From Monomorium pharaonis (Eukaryota; Arthropoda; Insecta; Hymenoptera; Formicidae), in assembly GCF_013373865.1 (NCBI RefSeq), contig NC_050467.1, positions 34,705,132 through 34,769,131 on the forward strand: a DNA stretch of 64,000 nt, in the 5' to 3' direction. Below the pieces are notes generated by a model. It did not search any database, was not told where the DNA came from, and worked only from the letters and a program-made list of their open reading frames with translations. A program made the position numbers and the translations under genes. Positions 1 through 9,163 of this stretch are shown here, one piece after another (within the stretch, counting starts at the first letter, position 1; every line of letters starts with the position of its first letter).

Positions 1-10
1 AATCCAGGAA

Positions 11-978
11 TTGGATGAAGCCACCCTACAGCTGGCAAAAGAAAAGCATTTCCCTTTCAAGGTAGAACTTGGAAACTGGCGAACCATCGTAAAATACGTA
101 AAAACAAGCGCATATTTCAACAGTCCCTTCGTATATACGATCCTGAAATTTCCAATGATTACTCAACCAGAGTACGATATCGTCAACGTGATACCACTGC
201 CTGTACACGAGCATGGCAACGTATTCACAATAGCGAAAATTACACACCCAACATTGGGAATTGACAAAGCTGATCGCCACTACCTCGTGTTAAAAGAACA
301 CGAACTAAGCACATGTGTACAAGAACGTGATACCTACACGTGCGACCAAGGTCAGCCTATCTACCATGTGCAAGAAAATGCACCTTGCGAAGTGCAAACT
401 TACATAGAAATAACTGATAAAAAATGCGAAACCCGACACCTTGTAACAAACGAAACTATCTGGATAGCTCTAACAGAGCCAAGGGCTTGGATATTTTCGA
501 CGGCAAAAGAGCAGGAGATAACAATAACCTGCACGAATCAACAAGAAGGAAAGCATACCCTCAATCGATCGGGCAAAATAACAGTGAATGCTGGATGTTC
601 CCTGACCTCAAGACCTTCGTCATATTACGAGCACCAGAACAAGAGATAACACACCAGATCGTAGCCCACGTGCCCGGCTACAATCTCTCGCGACTTCGCG
701 AAGAGGATAAAAGAAGACTAAAACCAGTGTCGGTACCGCAGTTACAAAAAGTTATAAAAGACTCTAACGAACTAACGGCACTCAGCCAAAGTTTGGACAA
801 AATAACGTCTCAAACGAACAATACTAACTTTATAGAGACAATTGCATATCCAATGGGATCAGCAACACTAATAAGCATAGTAATCATTAGTATTGTAATT
901 ATTATTGTAATAGTTAATAAGCGTAGAAAAACTAAATTCATAAGCAATCCGATATATGAGGGCCCGATACAGCCTTAA
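11..978 (+). pseudogene. Errantivirus-like envelope (env) remnant of Gypsy element C, 5'-truncated by the window
   Basis: This is the C-terminal part of an envelope glycoprotein of the baculovirus F-like type found in insect Ty3/Gypsy errantiviruses (family knowledge). It is read in two frames. The first runs to a stop at 647-649 and carries conserved cysteines and a WIFS-type segment. The second, overlapping from 424, takes over near 600-640 and continues to TAA at 976-978. The second frame ends in a membrane anchor rich in Ile and Val (nt about 865-925), then a basic Lys-Arg-Arg-Lys stop-transfer and a short tail with an NPIY motif. The frame change shows that the copy is broken. A polypurine tract and LTR follow directly, so it is the last gene of a plus-strand element whose gag and pol lie left of the window. 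The class is fairly sure, but the exact lineage is not determined. Confidence 0.8.
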
Positions 979-1016
979 GCTAACAGCGAAAATTCAGTCC
1001 CCTCATTTTTTTTTAT

Positions 1017-1029
1017 CAGGGGGGAGGGA
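1017..1029 (+). other. Polypurine tract of element C
   Basis: An almost pure purine run (CAGGGGGGAGGGA) abuts the TG that begins the LTR. This is the position and composition expected of the plus-strand priming site of an LTR retroelement. Confidence 0.75.
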
Positions 1030-1585
1030 TGTTATGAGTGACACACTCATAACGATAAGGTGTCAGTAACACGATGACATAAGTCGGTCAGCTGCAGTCA
1101 GCATCGAGCGCATCGCGCGAGGTTTCGCGCAATCCGCTCGACAATTAGCGCAATGCTCCTTAGACAGCACTTGCTGTCTAAGCAATAATTTGGAATACTG
1201 ACCGATTTACGCCCTCACGCAATCCTCCCCTTCTTTCGATCCAACTACCGAATTATCGGATATATAAACCGGCGAAAGAAGGTGAGGATCGGGTCAATTC
1301 GAAGTAGACAAACTAAGACTACACACGACACTCTGCTTTGCGGGGTCGTGTATCGCCGAGATAACTTGTTGTAAACACACAACCACGACGCTCTGCCTTG
1401 CGGGGTCGTGGACAACGAGCTAATAGACGCGACACTCTGCTTTGCGGGGTCGCGATCTACCCATTGTAACTGAATACAAGAATAAAAGTGTTCAAGATAA
1501 ATAACGGTGTATGTGACGAAATACCTTCCTCGCGAGATCTCTGGCAGCGATCCCAAAATCGTACTCACAACGAGGGGTACAACAA
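1030..1585 (+). repeat. 3' LTR of Gypsy element C
   Basis: A 556-bp LTR starts with TGTTATGAG right after the polypurine tract and ends in TACAACA, giving TG...CA termini. It holds a TATATAAA box (1261-1268) and an AATAAA polyadenylation signal (1481-1486), so R and U5 lie downstream of about 1290. The base after 1585 resumes the integrase reading of the minus-strand element A, so the right insertion boundary is exact. The start resembles the LTR of element A (TGTTGTGAG), and both contain AAGGTGTCAG, so the two families are related. The matching 5' LTR lies outside the window. Confidence 0.8.
1323..1454 (+). other. Three tandem covarying stem-loops in the LTR of element C
   Basis: Three short inverted repeats carry nearly the same 15-nt loop (RCTCTGCYTTGCGGG). 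The stems are ACACGAC/GTCGTGT (1323-1351), CCACGAC/GTCGTGG (1383-1411) and CGCGAC/GTCGCG (1428-1454). Both sides of the stems change together while the loop is conserved, which points to selection on RNA or DNA structure. They sit between the TATA box and AATAAA, so they would be in the transcript leader and tail. A role in packaging, dimerisation or translation is speculation. Confidence 0.6.
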
Positions 1586-2400
1586 TATTCTAGAACAATT
1601 TTCGTCACAAATGCCTTACTTACGGTATTCGCTTCTTGGTTAGGAAGGGGCATAGCCTTACTAAATTTTGTTAGGTGGTCCTGAAATGTCAGCAGGTACC
1701 GATTTTCGTTATTTGTTATGGTTAACGGGCCGACGATATCCAGCGCGCACTTTTCAAAGGGTCGGCTTGGTGTATCGGTGATAACTAGCGGTGCTTTAAT
1801 TCTGCGAGAGAGTTTGTTCTTCTGGCAGAGCTCGCATTTCTTTATGTATCTCTCTACGTCGGCTGTTAATCCATGCCAGTTGTGTTTTAGGCGTATTCTT
1901 CTTATCGTTCGCTCAATTCCCTGATGTCCTTCTGTCGGGGCATCCTGGTATTCATATAGAATCTGTTTCTTTTCTTCTTCAGTATACTCCTGTATACTTT
2001 CATTATTTTTTATCGGCGTGTTTAATTGTGTGTGTACAGTGTCTTCTTCGAGCGCGAGGATCTTATCAGAGTCTTCCGTAACGTGAGCCTCCCGCTTCAC
2101 GTTTCGACTCAGCGCGTCGGCGTTCGCGTTCGCTCGACCGGCCTTGTGTATGATCTCATAGTCATACTCTTCTAATTTTAATCGCCACCGAATCAGTCGC
2201 GATCCGGGGTCATTTACGCTAAATAACCATGTAAATGGCTTATGGTCTGTCACTATTTCAAATTTTACGCCGTACACATATGGGCGGAAATGCTTGACAG
2301 CCCATACGATTGCTAGAAGCTCCTTTTCGGTAGTGCTATAATTTTGCTCCGCGCGATTTAACACTCGGCTTGCGTAAACAATTGGACGGTCGCTACCTAC
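1586..2400 (-). pseudogene. RNase H C-terminus and truncated integrase of Gypsy element A
   Basis: Reading leftward, the RNase H part shows TTEKELLAIVW, then IVTDHKPFTWL and ANADALSR, the usual acidic positions. Integrase follows with a zinc-binding HHCC module (HQGIERT...KHNWHG...CELCQ) and the first catalytic Asp in CALDIVGPLT. The reading stays typical through FVTKIVLEY and then runs into LTR sequence at 1585. The second catalytic Asp (usually LTDQGTNF) and the Glu are therefore missing here. The frame is continuous with RT upstream apart from the TAG at 2401. The loss comes from insertion of element C rather than gradual decay. Confidence 0.85.
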
Positions 2401-3519
2401 CTACGGTCCCCGTGACAGGACTGCTCCGATTGCATAGTCGGAAGCATCCGTGGTCACGTTGAATTCCTGGGTGAAATCCGGATATTGTAGCACGGGTGCC
2501 GTCATCAATTTTTCTTTCAATGTATCGAACGCTATCTGCTGTTCGGTAGTCCAGACGAATTTTTCAGTTTTCTTCGTTAGCTTCGTCATTGGCTTAGCAA
2601 GTTTAGAAAAGTCACTGATAAATTTTCGATAGTAACCTGCAAGTCCGATGAAGGATTGAATATCCTTGACCTTGCGTGGTTCTGGAAAATCTTTGATTGC
2701 CTGTAATTTTCCGGGATCGGGTGCTATCCCGTTCTCAGAAATAATATGGCCGAGGTAATTCACCTCTTTTCGAAGGAACTCGCACTTATCGGGTTGTAGC
2801 TTCAGATTAGCTTCTCGTAGGCGTAGTAGCACTTCTTCTAAGCGCTTGTTATGTTCCTTTAGACTTGAGCCGTATATGACAATGTCATCTAAATACACAA
2901 GGCATCTAAGTCCTTGCATTCCAGTAAGCACAGAATTCATTAGCCTCTGGAATGTGGCTGGCGCATTTTTAAGTCCGAACGGCATCCGATTGTACTCGTA
3001 GTGTCCATACGGTGTCGAGAATGCGGTTTTCGGCTTATCATGCTCAGCCATGGGTATCTGGTGGTACCCCGACGCTAGATCTAGCGTCGTGAAATATTTA
3101 GCATTTCCTAACTGGTCCAATATTTCATCAATATTCGGCAGTGGAAATGAGTCGCCAATAGTCAAATCATTCAACTTTCGAAAGTCAATTACAATTCGAA
3201 GTCGTGATTTTCCAGTCGAGTCAGCTTTCTTCGGCATAACTAACAGGGGTGCGTTCCACTGGCTCGTACTAGTGCGGATAATGCTATTTTTCAGCATTTC
3301 CTTTATTTGTGTACTCACTTCCTCCTTATGTTTGGCGGGGAGGCGATACGGTCGCACGTTCACAGGCGCGGCGTCGGCTCGCGTGCTGATCTCGTGTTTC
3401 ACCGTCGAGGTACACGTCAGAGGTTCTCCGTTTAAATGAAATATATCCTGATATTCGTTGCATATCCGATTGAGTGCCTTTCGTTCCTCTGGATTGAGAT
3501 GCTGCGTGCGTAATAGTTG
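2401..3519 (-). pseudogene. Reverse transcriptase and start of RNase H of Gypsy element A
   Basis: This is Ty3/Gypsy reverse transcriptase, which copies the element RNA to DNA. Visible motifs in order are RPYRLPAKHKEEV, IDFRKLNDLT, FTTLDLASGYHQIPM (first catalytic Asp), FGLKNAPATFQRLMN and the YLDD box (about 2879-2901, VYLDDIVIYG). The thumb/connection motif FIGLAGYYRKFI follows, then TTDASDYAIGAVLS opening RNase H. The stretch 3403-3519 upstream of the first Met is in the same frame and shows the usual RT N-terminal approach (LNPEERKAL). It is bounded by a TGA at 3520-3522 and a TAG at 2401-2403. The catalytic residues are intact, so only the stop codons disable this part. Confidence 0.9.
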
Positions 3520-3975
3520 TCATATGCGTTCTCCGCGGGGAAGCTTTATCTCGCAGTCCGTTTCGGAGGTCACAACATAGACTTGTTGCATGACATCTTC
3601 TTCGATGTCTTCCACGGTAACTATCGGTGTGGTGATTTCCACTGGTTTATCCGTGGTGTTAATTATGCTTATAGAGCACATAAAATTTTTCGGCTCTACC
3701 ATGCATCTGCCAATATAGATGCCGGGCGAAGTTTCCTTGGCTCGGATTACTCCGGTTTTATTTCGGTTCGTTACTGCACGAACGATGGTTTCGCTGCGCG
3801 GTTTTAAAATAATCTTATTATACGGTTTAAGTCGCAGGGTGACATTTTCTATAGTCACTGTCTTATTTTTATAGTCGCATGATACATGCTGTTTGCGCAG
3901 GAAATCGAGGCCGATTATCCCTTCGTATTCCATAGGGAAATCGTCTCTCACCACGTATATGGCGTGTTTAATTTC
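3520..3975 (-). pseudogene. Protease C-terminal part and protease-RT linker of Gypsy element A
   Basis: The same frame as gag and RT continues here between two TGA stops. It contains EGIIGLDFLRK, the second-lobe Gly-Leu-Asp signature of retropepsins, then a Thr/Val-rich linker leading to RT. The active-site triplet lies in the preceding segment. No independent gene start is expected, because the segment belongs to the polyprotein. Confidence 0.7.
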
Positions 3976-5094
3976 TCACTCGCCTATCTTGATAGTGGCT
4001 TGCATCTTTCCTATAGTATGCACTCGGTGGCCAGTTATTCCTACCAATGATACTTCTTCGGGATAAATTCTTGTTTTTCCCTTTAGGTTCTTTACCTTTA
4101 TTAACGATATCGTTGCGCCTAAATCGAACAACATGTCGATTTTACCAGCGCGTGTTTCTTTGATTGGGAGCGTAATTAGGTCAAGACCGTCGCATCGGGT
4201 GCCGTCTCGTCTTACGTGTGTCACTTGATACGCTCGAGCGCGCGTACTCTGTGTGCAACTCGTCGCTCCTTCTTCCTCGCTACTGTGTTCGGAGTCAGAG
4301 TTCCTTTTCTGCGTTATCGCTTTCTTTCTCGCTCCCGTTATCTCGGCGCTTTGCATCTTTCCTTGCGCGTTCGGTACCTTTGCTTTAGGCCGTCCGTGTA
4401 GATTCCAACACTCGTTGCGAGTGTGTCCGCGTTTTTTGCAATAGTTGCAATGCTTGTCGATTGCATTTATACGTTTGTCGCAGGGCGTATCTATTACTGC
4501 TCCTGTTATTCCGGCAATCCTTACTGTAGTGGCCATTTCGCAATTTCGGCAACGGGCATCGGACTTGTCGTAGTGCCTCGGCGAGTCGGGTGTCCGTCTC
4601 GTGTTACTCACGGCGGGACCCTTGATTCTTTCTTCTGCGCTTGCGGCTGCTATCGCGTCCTGTAGCGTAACGTATCCGCGCGATCGGACTACCGCCTTTG
4701 TATCTTCGCGTAGCCCTATTTGGTAATTTTCCAATGCTTGCTGCTGCAGCATTTTTAAAATGATGCGCTTATGTTCGGCCGTGTATTGGTGTCGGCCTTC
4801 GATCATCGACTCGTACAGGTCTATCGTGAGCTTATCTGTACGCAGTCCGTAGGCTCGAGCGCTTTCTCCTGGCTTTTGCTTCAGGGTATTGAAATCGAGC
4901 TGTAAATGTGTTGTGCTTTGTTTACTCGCATAACACGATTCTAATTCCGTTTTTAATTGCACGAAATCGCTTATCCGTCGTGTCTGAAAGTCTAACATGG
5001 CGCGTCCTTTCAGTTTAGTACACAATATCGCGCCTAGTAAGGATACTTCATCCGACGGATCTATGTTCTCGATCGCGTAAGTCATGGCGCTCAA
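3976..5094 (-). pseudogene. Gag core, zinc knuckle and protease active site of Gypsy element A
   Basis: This encodes most of the Gag capsid domain, the nucleocapsid zinc knuckle CNYCKKRGHTRNEC (CX2CX4HX4C, about 4410-4452) and the N-terminal lobe of the aspartic protease. A second, upstream knuckle begins with CRNC but then loses the pattern, which suggests a local frameshift around 4500-4560. The protease active-site triplet reads DLG (about 4119-4127) instead of the expected DTG or DSG, so the protease would be inactive. A TGA at 3976-3978 closes the ORF. The first Met here is internal to Gag. The true N-terminus lies in the next ORF, separated by a one-base shift near 5127. Confidence 0.8.
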
Positions 5095-5854
5095 AAACTC
5101 CTGTAATTTACTTGCGTTGCTGTCGAACCTCGGGTATCATTCCGCGGGCTTCTTTTAGTGACAATATTCCGCGACCTCTCTGTCGGCGCACGTCGTCGTC
5201 CGGGTACTCGAACGCGGTTTTTCGCCGGCTATATCGCGTTTGTCGAGGCGCGTGCGTACGTAGTGTTCGCGAATTTGTTTCTCGCACCTCGTTGACTTCA
5301 GTGGTCAGTCTCCGGACCTCGTGCATCATTGCACGTAAGGCTTCCCGTATTTCTTGCACATCGTCTCTTTGCGTGACAGTGCGGGCAAGTCGTGGCGCAT
5401 TAGCACTTAGTTCTTGGTGCAGGTTCTGTAGTTCCTGTTCTGCACCGGCGATGAATTGTTGGGTCTCTGCTTGTTCGTCGTTAGGCATCGCGTCCGTTTG
5501 AAAAAAGTCAGCTGGGCCGAAAATGTCGGACTCGTATGATGTAAGTGAGAACTCGCCTCGTGACGAAACGCGACTAGGGGTGCGACTCTCGTACGGTCGT
5601 GTTCGTCGTTCTACACGGTGTTGCCGTGTCGCGTTGAATTCGTTTTGAAACAAACTCGCGTCGAGGTTCGCGAATGAGAATTCTCGTTCGCGGACGACGT
5701 TTTCCGGTAACTCGCTATCGTACGGATCTAGTTCTCTACGGACTCTATCGCGTGCTTCTATGACGGCTTGTTCGCAGTATTCGATAGCTCGAGTGGCTTG
5801 CTCGCTATGTAACCACGAGTCGTTTGCTATAGCAGCGTCGTTGTCTTCCGACAT
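5095..5854 (-). pseudogene. Gag N-terminal region of Gypsy element A
   Basis: The ATG at 5852-5854 opens a 248-codon frame that is acidic at first, then Arg- and Gln-rich. Heptad-like residues around 135-215 (QELQNLHQEL, EVRRLTTEVNEVRE) suggest a coiled coil suited to Gag multimerisation. It ends early because of one extra base near 5127. The inverted gag fragment at 7004-7926 lacks that base and reads straight into the Gag core, which identifies the lesion. The start is supported by the homologous ATG-proximal sequence in the inverted copy. Confidence 0.75.
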
Positions 5855-6234
5855 TCACGTCTATTCTATGCTTACGATAATCGTTACGTGATTACCGGGG
5901 GATCAGCACGTTTTTACTATTAGTAGGGCTTATCGCTTTGCCCTTAGTATTTCGCTTTATACAATATTATTTCGACTTACAGTAACGCTGCGCTTCGCTT
6001 CATGTTGTCAGCTGTGTATTGCGGTAGGTCGGTACTCCGGTGTCGCTGATTACGCTGCGTCGAGTGTTGAGCCGTGGCTGAGTTCTGCTCGGCGGGTTCA
6101 TCCAGTCAGCTGGTCCTCGAGATCGTTCAGCTGCTCTCGGCTCGTGACGTCGGTCCCTTGGCCTTGTAGGTAGTTCCTCGTTGGAGTTGTTTGTTTTCCT
6201 TCCTGGCAGTTAATCCCACCGCTGCCACCAATTT
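5855..6234 (-). other. 5' leader and candidate primer binding site of element A
   Basis: This untranslated leader lies between LTR and Gag ATG on the minus strand. Just inside the LTR it reads AAATTGGTGGCAGCGGTGGG (6234-6215), which has the look of a primer binding site in insect Gypsy elements. I could not assign the tRNA. The segment near 5880-5917 (CTGATCCCCCGGTAAT on the minus strand) recurs in inverted orientation at 7004. Confidence 0.6.
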
Positions 6235-6290
6235 TGTTGCGCCTTGCGGTACAACAAAATATTTTTGCCGTACCTTGCGGTGCGACAAAA
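6232..6290 (-). other. Pair of stem-loops at the end of the element A LTR
   Basis: Two adjacent hairpins have 8-bp stems. One is TTTTGTTG/CAACAAAA (6232-6259, perfect). The other is TTTTGTCG/CGGCAAAA as RNA on the minus strand (6263-6290, one G-U pair). Both loops contain ACCGCAAGG. The first hairpin spans the LTR-leader boundary. They parallel the triple hairpins of the element C LTR. Confidence 0.55.
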
Positions 6291-6984
6291 GATCTTTCGG
6301 GATTCGTTGCTGCCCAAGGAGTAGGAACTCGCGGAAAGAGGCGGCTTTTGTTGGCAGGGTCCTCAAATCACTCACTCACTGATTCTAAGTCTGTTTGATA
6401 TAAAGATTTATTTCACTGCGGTTCGTACATTGGTTGCGGTCGGCGACGGTGCCGCGTCGTATTACACTTGATTAGATACGGCGCGTGACTTAGAGTTAAC
6501 GCGTCGTATCTTTACTCGCTTGAGATTTGCTCGCGGCTAAGTCCCGAACTCGAAATTCACTTGTGCGAGCCGTACGTATCGGCTTGTTTACTATTCACTG
6601 ATCCCGCTGGCCGCTGTTCGGCAGCGGCTTAAATAGTGTTGCGGATTTAATTATTAGTGGGGGCATCGGGCCCTCCGCATGACCATATATGGTTATTCCC
6701 GCGCGCATCCGGCGCGCGGGAAATATTTGCGAGTTTAGCAACAATTGCCAAAATGCAGGTATGCATTTCCGGTGGCATGATTGTTGCTAAGCTGACTTCG
6801 CTACTTCGTTAAGGTGGCTGGTGCGTTGCCCAGTGCGATGACCGGCCGGCAGCGCACGAAGCATGTGTCACCTGACACCTTGTGATAGCGAGCCTTCCTC
6901 GGCGAGCTATCTTATAATTTTAATATTTTATTTCCTTTATTTTATGATATAAATTTATTGGTTGTGAGTGTTTCGCTCACAACA
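6235..6984 (-). repeat. 5' LTR of Gypsy element A
   Basis: A 750-bp LTR on the minus strand begins TGTTGTGAGCG (at 6984) and ends GCAACA (at 6235), just before the candidate primer site. An AATAAA signal lies at 6412-6407. A palindrome-like start (GTTGTGAG...CTCACAAC) marks the outer edge. The partner LTR is expected left of the window. An internal part of this LTR (6681-6835) recurs at 7927-8082. Confidence 0.75.
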
Positions 6985-7003
6985 GCATGTACAAGCGACA
7001 AAG

Positions 7004-7926
7004 GTGCTGATCCCCCGGTAATCAAAAAGCGGTTATCGTAAATGTAACTAATAAGCGTGAATATCGGAAAATAACGACGCAGCTACAGCCAACGACTCGT
7101 GGTTGCATAACGAGCAAGCCACCCGAGCTATTTAGTATTGCGCACAAGACTTTATAGAAGCACGCGACAGAAAACGTAGGGAACTAGACCCCCACGATAG
7201 CAAGCTACCCGAAAACGTTGCGAACGATTATTTCCCTTCGCGAACATCGACGCGAGTTTATTTCACTATAACGAAATCGATGCGACACGACAACATCGTG
7301 TAAACCGACGGACGAGACCGTACACCCCTAGTCGCGTTTTATCACGAGGCGAATTTTTACTCACTTTCTACGACTCCGACATTTTCGACCCAGAGGAATT
7401 TTTCCGAACTAACGCAATGAATAACGACGAGCAAACGGAAACTCAATAGTTCATCGCCGGTGCAGAACAAGAAATACAGAACCTGTATGTACAAATGCGG
7501 CAAGAACCGCACCACTGTTACGCAAAGAGAAGACGTGCAAGAAATAAGAGAAGCCCTACGCACAATGATGCACGAGGTCAGGAGACCGAGCGCCAAAATC
7601 GAGGTGCGAGAGACGAATTCGCGAACGCTACGCACAAACGCACCTCGACAAACGCGATATAGTCGGCGCGATACCGCGTTCGAATACCCAGACGACGACG
7701 TGCGCCGACAAAGAGGCTGCGGAACTTTGTCGTTAAAAGAAACTCGCGGCATGATACCCAAGTTCGATGGCAACGCAAATAAATTGCAAGAATTTCTAAG
7801 TGAAATGACTTACGCGATCGAAAATATAGACCCGTCGGACGAAGTATCTTTATTAGGGGCAATACTATGCACTAAACTAAAAGGACACGCTATGTTGGAT
7901 TTCCAGACGCGAAAGATAAGCGATTA
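7004..7926 (+). pseudogene. Inverted leader-gag fragment related to element A
   Basis: On the plus strand this matches the leader and Gag N-terminus of element A (5855-5917 and 4900-5854 inverted), from GTGCTGATCCCCC to a point inside the capsid (FQTRKISD). Several stops interrupt the first half, and a clean reading frame survives from 7460 to 7926. It lacks the extra base that breaks Gag in element A. It ends exactly where an LTR fragment begins, so it is a rearranged piece in head-to-head orientation with element A. Divergence from A is clear, so it derives from another copy and is not a fresh local inversion. Confidence 0.8.
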
Positions 7927-8082
7927 GACCATATTTGGTCATAACCGCGCGCATCCGGCGCGCGGAAAATATTCGCGAGCTTAGCAACAATTGTCAAAAT
8001 GCAAATATGTATTTCCGGTGGCATAATCGTTGCTAAGCTGAGCTTCGCTAAATTCCTTGAGGTGACTGGTGCGTTGACCAGT
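7927..8082 (-). repeat. Internal LTR fragment of the element A type
   Basis: These 156 bp match 6681-6835 of the element A LTR in the same orientation (GACCATAT...GTGCGTTG.CCAGT), including the CGCGCGCATCCGGCGCGCG palindrome. Both LTR ends are missing. It is fused to inverted gag on one side and to env on the other, so it marks a deletion or rearrangement junction. Confidence 0.8.
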
Positions 8083-8365
8083 TTTATCTAGAATTCCATG
8101 CAGATTCTTGCATGTTTTTACGTTTGCTAGTAATGATTTGTACATTATGTCAGTGCATTCTATGTTTTTGGTTATGTGTTCTAGCCTAAGTGCTAGTGAT
8201 GCGATGTCCATCTTTATTACCAGTTTCCAATGGGTTTCGACTTGGTGTAGTCGTTTGATTTCCTCATAATAAATTTCTAGGTTGTCCTTGAATTTTTCTA
8301 TGTGGTACGCTGGTTGGGCTGATAGTCCGTCGTTGAGGTGTGTGCAAGTGATTATTCTGCAAGTT
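8083..8365 (-). pseudogene. N-terminal env fragment of a Gypsy/errantivirus-like element
   Basis: On the minus strand a 94-codon open stretch reads from a TGA at about 8365 through THLNDGLSAQPAYHIEK and THWKLVIKMDIASLALR to LHGILDKT. This resembles the N-terminal extracellular part of F-like envelope proteins (a helical region with a THW...KMD signature), by family knowledge. The signal peptide is not visible and the reading ends at the LTR fragment, so most of env is gone. It lies downstream of the minus-strand pol of element B and probably belongs to it. Similarity was judged by eye only. Confidence 0.55.
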
Positions 8366-8488
8366 CAAGGTGCGTTATCGTCTCAGGTGCTCAGACTTCT
8401 ATCTTTAATTTTTTATATGTCAGCGTTTTGAGTTTTCTCGTACTGTCGTTAGTCTCTGTGAAGTTAGTCGTGGACTGATTTTTTTCTA

Positions 8489-8881
8489 GTGCGTATCGCA
8501 AAGAGAAAAAAAATGCGTTTTCTAGTACCTTCTCCACCTCCGTCGCCCCTCCCTGGCGTTACCGCGCTGGATGATTTCGCTCCCGATGAGGGGGAGGTAT
8601 TTGAAATTTTTGAGGACTTCGTTGAGGAGACAGGGGAGTTTTTGATGGAGGAGGACGACGAAGGTCTGGACGCTGAGGAAGATGTGCTTAGCGAGTCCGA
8701 TGGGGAGGATGAGCCTCCCGACTCTTCGTTGAGCAGTTCGCCGGAGCCTGAACTCCTTCCAAACTCCTTTTTCTATCGCTGTCTCCTCGCCCAGATGGAC
8801 GTGTCAGATTTCGAGGGTGATTCCGATATGTCGAATTTTGAGGGTGATCGGGATCCCGATTTCGGGGTTCCTGTTGAATAG
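8489..8881 (+). CDS. Unrecognised acidic 122-130 aa ORF antisense to Gypsy element B
   Basis: I do not recognise this protein. The frame opens at 8489 with a non-ATG codon, and the first ATG is at about 8513 after an A-rich run, giving about 122 residues. A basic start (KRKK) is followed by a Pro-rich PSPPPSPLPG segment and then a very acidic body with an imperfect repeat (SDFEGDSD / SNFEGDRD). No signal peptide or membrane segment is seen. It lies between pol and env of element B but on the opposite strand. A CCTCTCC-TAAT-GGAGAGG hairpin follows at 8896-8913. It could be a captured host exon, an antisense retroelement gene as known in some plant Gypsy elements, or a chance frame in Ser/Pro-biased sequence. 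Confidence 0.35.
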   Translation: MRIAKRKKMRFLVPSPPPSPLPGVTALDDFAPDEGEVFEIFEDFVEETGEFLMEEDDEGLDAEEDVLSESDGEDEPPDSSLSSSPEPELLPNSFFYRCLLAQMDVSDFEGDSDMSNFEGDRDPDFGVPVE

Positions 8882-9163
8882 TACTTTGCGTGCCGCCTCT
8901 CCTAATGGAGAGGATGAGGAGTGACCACCCTCTTTTTCTTTTGTAGTGCAGTAACTAGCTCGTAGTGCTTCATAGTTGTTTTTTTTTGCTTAGTAGTTTT
9001 TTTGTGTAGTGCTTATATTAACGTAATTTTTGCTTAGTAGTGCTGTAGTTATTTAGTTCACGTAGTTACTTTTGTGTTTATTGTGTTTTTATTATTTTAA
9101 TTGTGCCCTGGATTATCATTATGGTTTAGCTGAGGTGCGTGGCTGTTCCTGGGTAAGTCCTTT
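8882..9163. other. T-rich gap between the acidic ORF and pol B
   Basis: There is no ORF of note here. The plus strand repeats GTAGTGC and GCTTAGTAG several times between T runs (8945-9060). A good splice-donor-like CTGGGTAAGT lies near 9150. Function is unknown. Confidence 0.4.

Larger units (their letters stand above)
1586..6984 (-). mobile_element. Ty3/Gypsy element A, minus strand, interrupted by element C
   Basis: On the minus strand this reads, from high to low coordinate: LTR (6984-6235), leader, gag, protease, RT, RNase H and integrase up to 1586, where element C interrupts it. The rest of integrase and the other LTR should lie left of the window, beyond element C. Gag after its frameshift and pol share one reading frame, broken only by stop codons at 3976-3978 (TGA), 3520-3522 (TGA) and 2401-2403 (TAG). 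This looks like a single gag-pol polyprotein decayed by point mutation, so the copy is fairly recent but dead. Confidence 0.85.

Noticed and set aside
1245..1568. 107-codon minus frame
   Set aside because: Lies entirely inside the LTR of element C and owes its length to the three repeated hairpins.
4216..5501. Plus-strand frames of 60-130 codons across gag
   Set aside because: Shadows of the minus-strand gag frame, explained by its Arg/Ser codon bias.
6127..6382. Short frames on both strands near 6.2 kb
   Set aside because: They lie in LTR and leader sequence of element A.
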